Assembly (NCBI GenBank): GCA_023376005.1
Contig: CM042145.1
Span: forward strand, 15,560,482-15,624,481
Direction: 5' to 3'
Origin: Doryteuthis pealeii
Taxonomy: Eukaryota; Mollusca; Cephalopoda; Myopsida; Loliginidae
Length of the DNA: 64,000 bases
The notes under the pieces: model-generated
Database searches by the model: none
The model's input: the letters and a program-made list of their open reading frames with translations, nothing else
What the model was told of the DNA's origin: nothing
Program-made: the position numbers and the translations under genes
Part shown: piece by piece, positions 60,445-64,000 of the stretch
Numbering within the stretch: position 1 is the stretch's first letter
How the letters are laid out: each line of letters opens with the position of its first letter

Positions 60445-60670
60445 TTATGATAATGGTACACAGTAATAACCTACTCGAGTTTCACCATAAGGATCTTCAG
60501 GGTTAAATCTACTGGATTAATCAAGATATTGATTAATTGCAGCGGTTAAAAAAAATACACACGTGCAATCGACTGCAATTAATAAATATCTTGATTAATC
60601 CAGTAGATTTAACCCTGAAGATCCTTATGGTGAAACTCGAGTAGGTTATTACTGTGTACCATTATCATAA
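60445..60670. mobile_element. 226-bp hairpin, mirrored
   Basis: TTATGATAATGGTACACAGT to ACTGTGTACCATTATCATAA, the complement of 40121-40346. Confidence 0.9.
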
Positions 60671-60984
60671 TAAATTTGCTCTACTCACGTATTGAGCACT
60701 TTATATTTGTTATATCGCTGTCTTATCATTTGAAACTTGCATCAACTAACCATTGGACCATATTCACCGGTAAGTCACCTTTTCCACAATACCATATATA
60801 TATAATATTATTATATAAAAATAATAATGAAATTTAATGTGTACAGTGCTCAGGTGCACCACAACTCATCAAAGTCTCATGTCAAGTACACAGAATAATG
60901 TATTGTGTCAGGAACATGAACAGTGTACAGTAGTAATATGCATGTATGTGTGCGCGTGTGTGCATATGTATGTGGAGATGACAT

Positions 60985-61150
60985 CAGGTATAGTGTCAGC
61001 GGACTACAGGAAGCATGGAGCTTTGAAAGACTCAGTGCTTCGGAGCCTACAACAGACGGCAGTTTATTCCATGTCTCCGCAACTCTGAGCGTGAAAAATG
61101 TTTTCTGAAAGTCACGTGAGCAGTGCTGTTTTCTGACTTTGTAGGCATGC
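60985..61150 (-). mobile_element. LINE ORF2 C-terminal fragment, right arm only
   Basis: The minus strand encodes RDFQKTFFTLRVAETWNKLP, then SVVGSEALSLSKLHAS. This is the same conserved block (FFT.RV...WN.LP..VV) as at 29340-29625 but from a different LINE lineage. It lies between two AT/GT microsatellites and has no counterpart in the left arm. Confidence 0.75.
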
Positions 61151-61213
61151 CACCGTGTGTAGAAAGATGGAGATCATATATATATATATATATATATGTG
61201 GGTGTGTGTGTTG

Positions 61214-61246
<33 letters not shown>

Positions 61247-61675
61247 ATATATAAAACTAGTATGTTCTGTTCTAGTTTCATGTTCTAGTTTCATTGATGT
61301 TTACGGATATACAGAAAATATTTTTGTGTTCTTTACCAAAATTTGGTATTTTGAGGGTGTTACCATAAAATCTGGTTATAAAAGTTAAATTTTACTTGTC
61401 CTAAAATATATATTACCAAACCTTTCAGTCCAAAAAAATCAGAAAATTTCTGGAACCGTACAGGCACTTTGTCTTAAATTAGCATCTGCCTGAACTAAAG
61501 AATCATTTTAAAGATTGCACCTTTAAATTTTGATGATAAATTTGCATGCACAAATTTTTCCATTAATTGTTCAATAAAACTGTCAGCTTCAAAGCATCAT
61601 AACTTTTCAACAACAAATGATTGAAACAAAATAAAATAAAAAAAACGTGTTATTACCTAGAAATTAAAGATTAAG

Positions 61676-62280
61676 GTTTGGTTTGCTTTGTTTTTACGGC
61701 ATATCAACCTCGGTGGGTCATTTAATGCCGACAAAGTTTTGAAATAAATTAATTCTTAATTGATACTCAATTTTTTTTATAAACTCATATTTTTCTATTT
61801 AACCCATAGATGGGACCCTAACAGGTACTACCACTCCGGGACTGAGTGGACCAGGGAGCAATGGTGATGAAGTGGTGCTCCACATTCCCCAAACCTCCAG
61901 AACTTGAACCTCACCATCAGATAGAGTTTAACATCATGTTAAGACATTAAGACCCTCAGCCACAACCTTCTAGTACCCATATGATAAAAATGGTAGAGGG
62001 TTGCCATAAAGGCAATAGGGTTGGACAAGTCATATAGGTGCTAGGACTTGACAGGACCAGCCGATTGATCAGAAGGAGCTCTCCGACCGCCTGTCTAGCC
62101 AAGTAAGGATCAAAGAGGAGTGTTGCATGTCATGGACTGCTCAACCACCAGGGTTTCACCCTTAAGCACCACAGGTCGCCACCCATGGCCAACAGGTGGC
62201 CCCATTGGGGTAGTCTTATCCCTGTAGAGGTGCAGTCGTGTATTCTAACGCCCCAGCCGACAAGCGGTCAAGATTAAGAA
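61676..62280 (-). mobile_element. Family C composite SINE, mirrored copy
   Basis: Complement of 38795-39392: TTGGTTTGCTTTGTTTTTAC tail side at 61676, CTATTTAACCCATAGATGGG at 61796, and CCAACAGGTGGCCCCATTGG near 62190. Confidence 0.7.
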
Positions 62281-62467
62281 TATGTACATATCTTATTCCA
62301 TAACCAATCTTCAGAAATAGCCAATATCTGGTTGTATCCCACTGTGGTAAAGTGAATTTCAACAGAAAAGGCTGAAGCTTAAACTAAGTAGCCTAACTGT
62401 CAAATATATGCTAGTACGTTTTTTATTACTTAAAAAAATTCTTATTGGTTGTTTTTTTAAATCATAG

Positions 62468-62588
62468 AACCTCCTCCTGTTCTGCCATTGCCTGTGCGAG
62501 AAATGATGTCCTTTGGAATGAGAATGTGAAACGATTATATTGGGAAAAAATAGAAAGAAATGCAACCAAAGGTACAATATGGGACAAG
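62468..62588 (+). pseudogene. Mirrored copy of formin exon 2, 1-bp shorter
   Basis: Acceptor AAATCATAG and donor GACAAG|GTAAAA are as at 38600-38479, but one G is missing in CCTGTGCGAG (CCTGGTGCGAG in the left arm). The proline stretch and the VKRLYWEKI segment are therefore out of frame with each other. Confidence 0.85.
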
Positions 62589-62599
62589 GTAAAAAAACA

Positions 62600-63886
62600 A
62601 AAACAACTCCATCATCATTATTATGCATGGGTAATTCCATGTCAAATCATCCAGAAAGAAGTAAAATTGTCACCCACCCCCTTCAATCTTTCTGAAATTT
62701 TGTACAGCTATTGGACTATGTTAAAGTTAGACAATCTCCAAAATTTTAGCTTCCAATTCCAAAAATTGGCAGAGTTATATCAATGTTTAGCTCTCCAAAT
62801 TCTGAGCAAAAACCAAACTCTTTTTGGTACAAATAATGTTTATATATGTGAAATGATAATAGGAAAAAAAAATTGCCATAGATGTAGTGCCACATTGGGA
62901 TATTGATCTTGCTAGGAAAAAATCAGAAATCATCAATAGCTTAAATTTGTTGACTTTAAGACTGTCTTGATAGTATTTTTGGATTCCTTGGACAAAAATG
63001 CATTTATAAACCAATTTTTAGGAGTAGGGAAGCTCTAGAACTCATTTTACAGACAAAAATAAGTTACAAAAGTCGCCTTTTTCACACACCCCCTCAAATT
63101 TGGAGAGCTAAAAATCAACATAACTTCGCCAATTTTTGGATTGGAAGCTCAAATTTTCGGAAATTTCTAACTTTAACATAGTCCACACCAGACAAAAGAT
63201 TGAAGAAGGTGGGTAACATGGCTTGGATGATTCAACATGGAATTACCCGTAAAGTTATATCAAAACCTTGAATATTGACTTTATTCATCTTAAAAGTTAT
63301 ATATAACATTGATATAATACTTTTCTCTACATAGCTTGGAAAAAATTAAGACTGTGAATTATTGAATTTCTTTAACATTAAACTTACAGATAATGTACTT
63401 GTTAATTACCTATAGTACCCCCGTCAAAAATGATGGAATTCGTACACTTAGACAATGTTCACAATTGGTTATGCCATAATATTTCCATCTGCATAGCTTA
63501 TGATAAATTATACAATTAATTTGAATAATTTAATTTAGTTGTTTAAGTTTATTTTATGAAGTCAGAATGTTCAGCTATTAAATAAATAATGGTTTGCATC
63601 TTATCTGTTATTAGTTTGTTTACTGCTAAATAAAAAAGAAAAGGTGAATATCCTCTAAGTGTGTTAATTTCATAATTTTTTGTCAGGAGTAGTATAAGTA
63701 GTGTACTTTTGTTTTTGATTACTATTTATTCCTATTTCTGTGTGTAGAGTTTGGTAATAAGTAATACTAATGATATCCATTTTGATTATATAATGTTCTA
63801 CTAGAAATAATAAAATCCTGGTATCTTTGGTTTAGAAGAAAATTAATTTTTTACAAAAAGATTGTTGGGATGTACTTATTCATGGG

Positions 63887-63887
<1 letters not shown>
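62600..63887. other. Intron sequence, mirrored; no gene
   Basis: Complement of about 37242-38470, including both halves of the foldback near 62630-63250. It ends at the AT/GT microsatellite at 63888-63958. Confidence 0.6.
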
Positions 63888-63927
<40 letters not shown>

Positions 63928-64000
63928 GTGTGTGTGTTGTGTGTGTGTGTGTGTGTGTGATGTATGTATGTATATTAGTAATAGTGGAATGGTGGAAAGA

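Larger units (their letters stand above)
50348..64000. repeat. Right arm of inverted repeat 2 (at least 13.65 kb)
   Basis: This is the reverse complement of 37138-50306. Even in exon sequence the differences are mainly one-base indels, with few substitutions. Larger arm-specific segments are at 53265-53650 and 60800-61175. The arm is still pairing at the last base (AGTGGAATGGTGG against CCATTCCACT at 37144). Confidence 0.93.

Overview
The window is animal nuclear DNA. It is AT-rich and intron-rich, full of AT/AC microsatellites, with tRNA-derived SINEs, LINE tails, MITEs and solo LTRs, and it has no operon-like gene packing. The SINE and MITE content suits a mollusc or another lophotrochozoan; that placement is an inference, not something I can prove from the sequence.

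The one well-supported gene lies on the minus strand between 43190 and 28490. Eight consecutive small exons with GT-AG borders and matching phases (38600 down to 28490) encode the end of a proline-rich FH1-like stretch and about the first 210-235 residues of a formin FH2 domain. They follow a long upstream exon (43190-42336) with Asp/Glu runs. The FH2 sequence resembles delphilin (GRID2IP) more than other formins I know. The last part of FH2 is not found in the lower 28 kb, and no exons 5' of 43190 were found. Two plus-strand exon-like segments (33493-33627 and 35691-35823) sit inside formin introns and may belong to an antisense or nested gene.

Layout: 1-8345 is an imperfect inverted repeat (arms 1-3627 and 4486-8345) around an unmirrored spacer with a 10-N gap. 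8346-28489 is gene-poor: SINEs, a 500-bp purine tract, LINE debris, GC-rich repeats, a solo LTR and a hAT-type MITE. 28490-36153 holds most FH2 exons, with repeats in the introns. 37138-64000 is a second, very large inverted repeat with arms meeting at a 41-bp spacer (50307-50347). It carries the two upstream formin exons twice, on the minus strand at left and the plus strand at right. The right arm differs from the left mostly by small indels, with a few larger arm-specific segments, so an assembly origin (fold-back read or head-to-head haplotypes) must be weighed against a true palindrome.

The most unusual signals apart from the palindromes are: a dispersed repeat whose core fits a hammerhead-ribozyme layout (intact at 45043-45086 and 55827-55868); a foldback relative with a different stem but the same flanking core and a perfect 13-bp target duplication; two small solo-LTR families with clear 5-bp duplications; a SINE 3' tail module shared by several repeat types; and tight clusters of mariner-like terminal inverted repeats.
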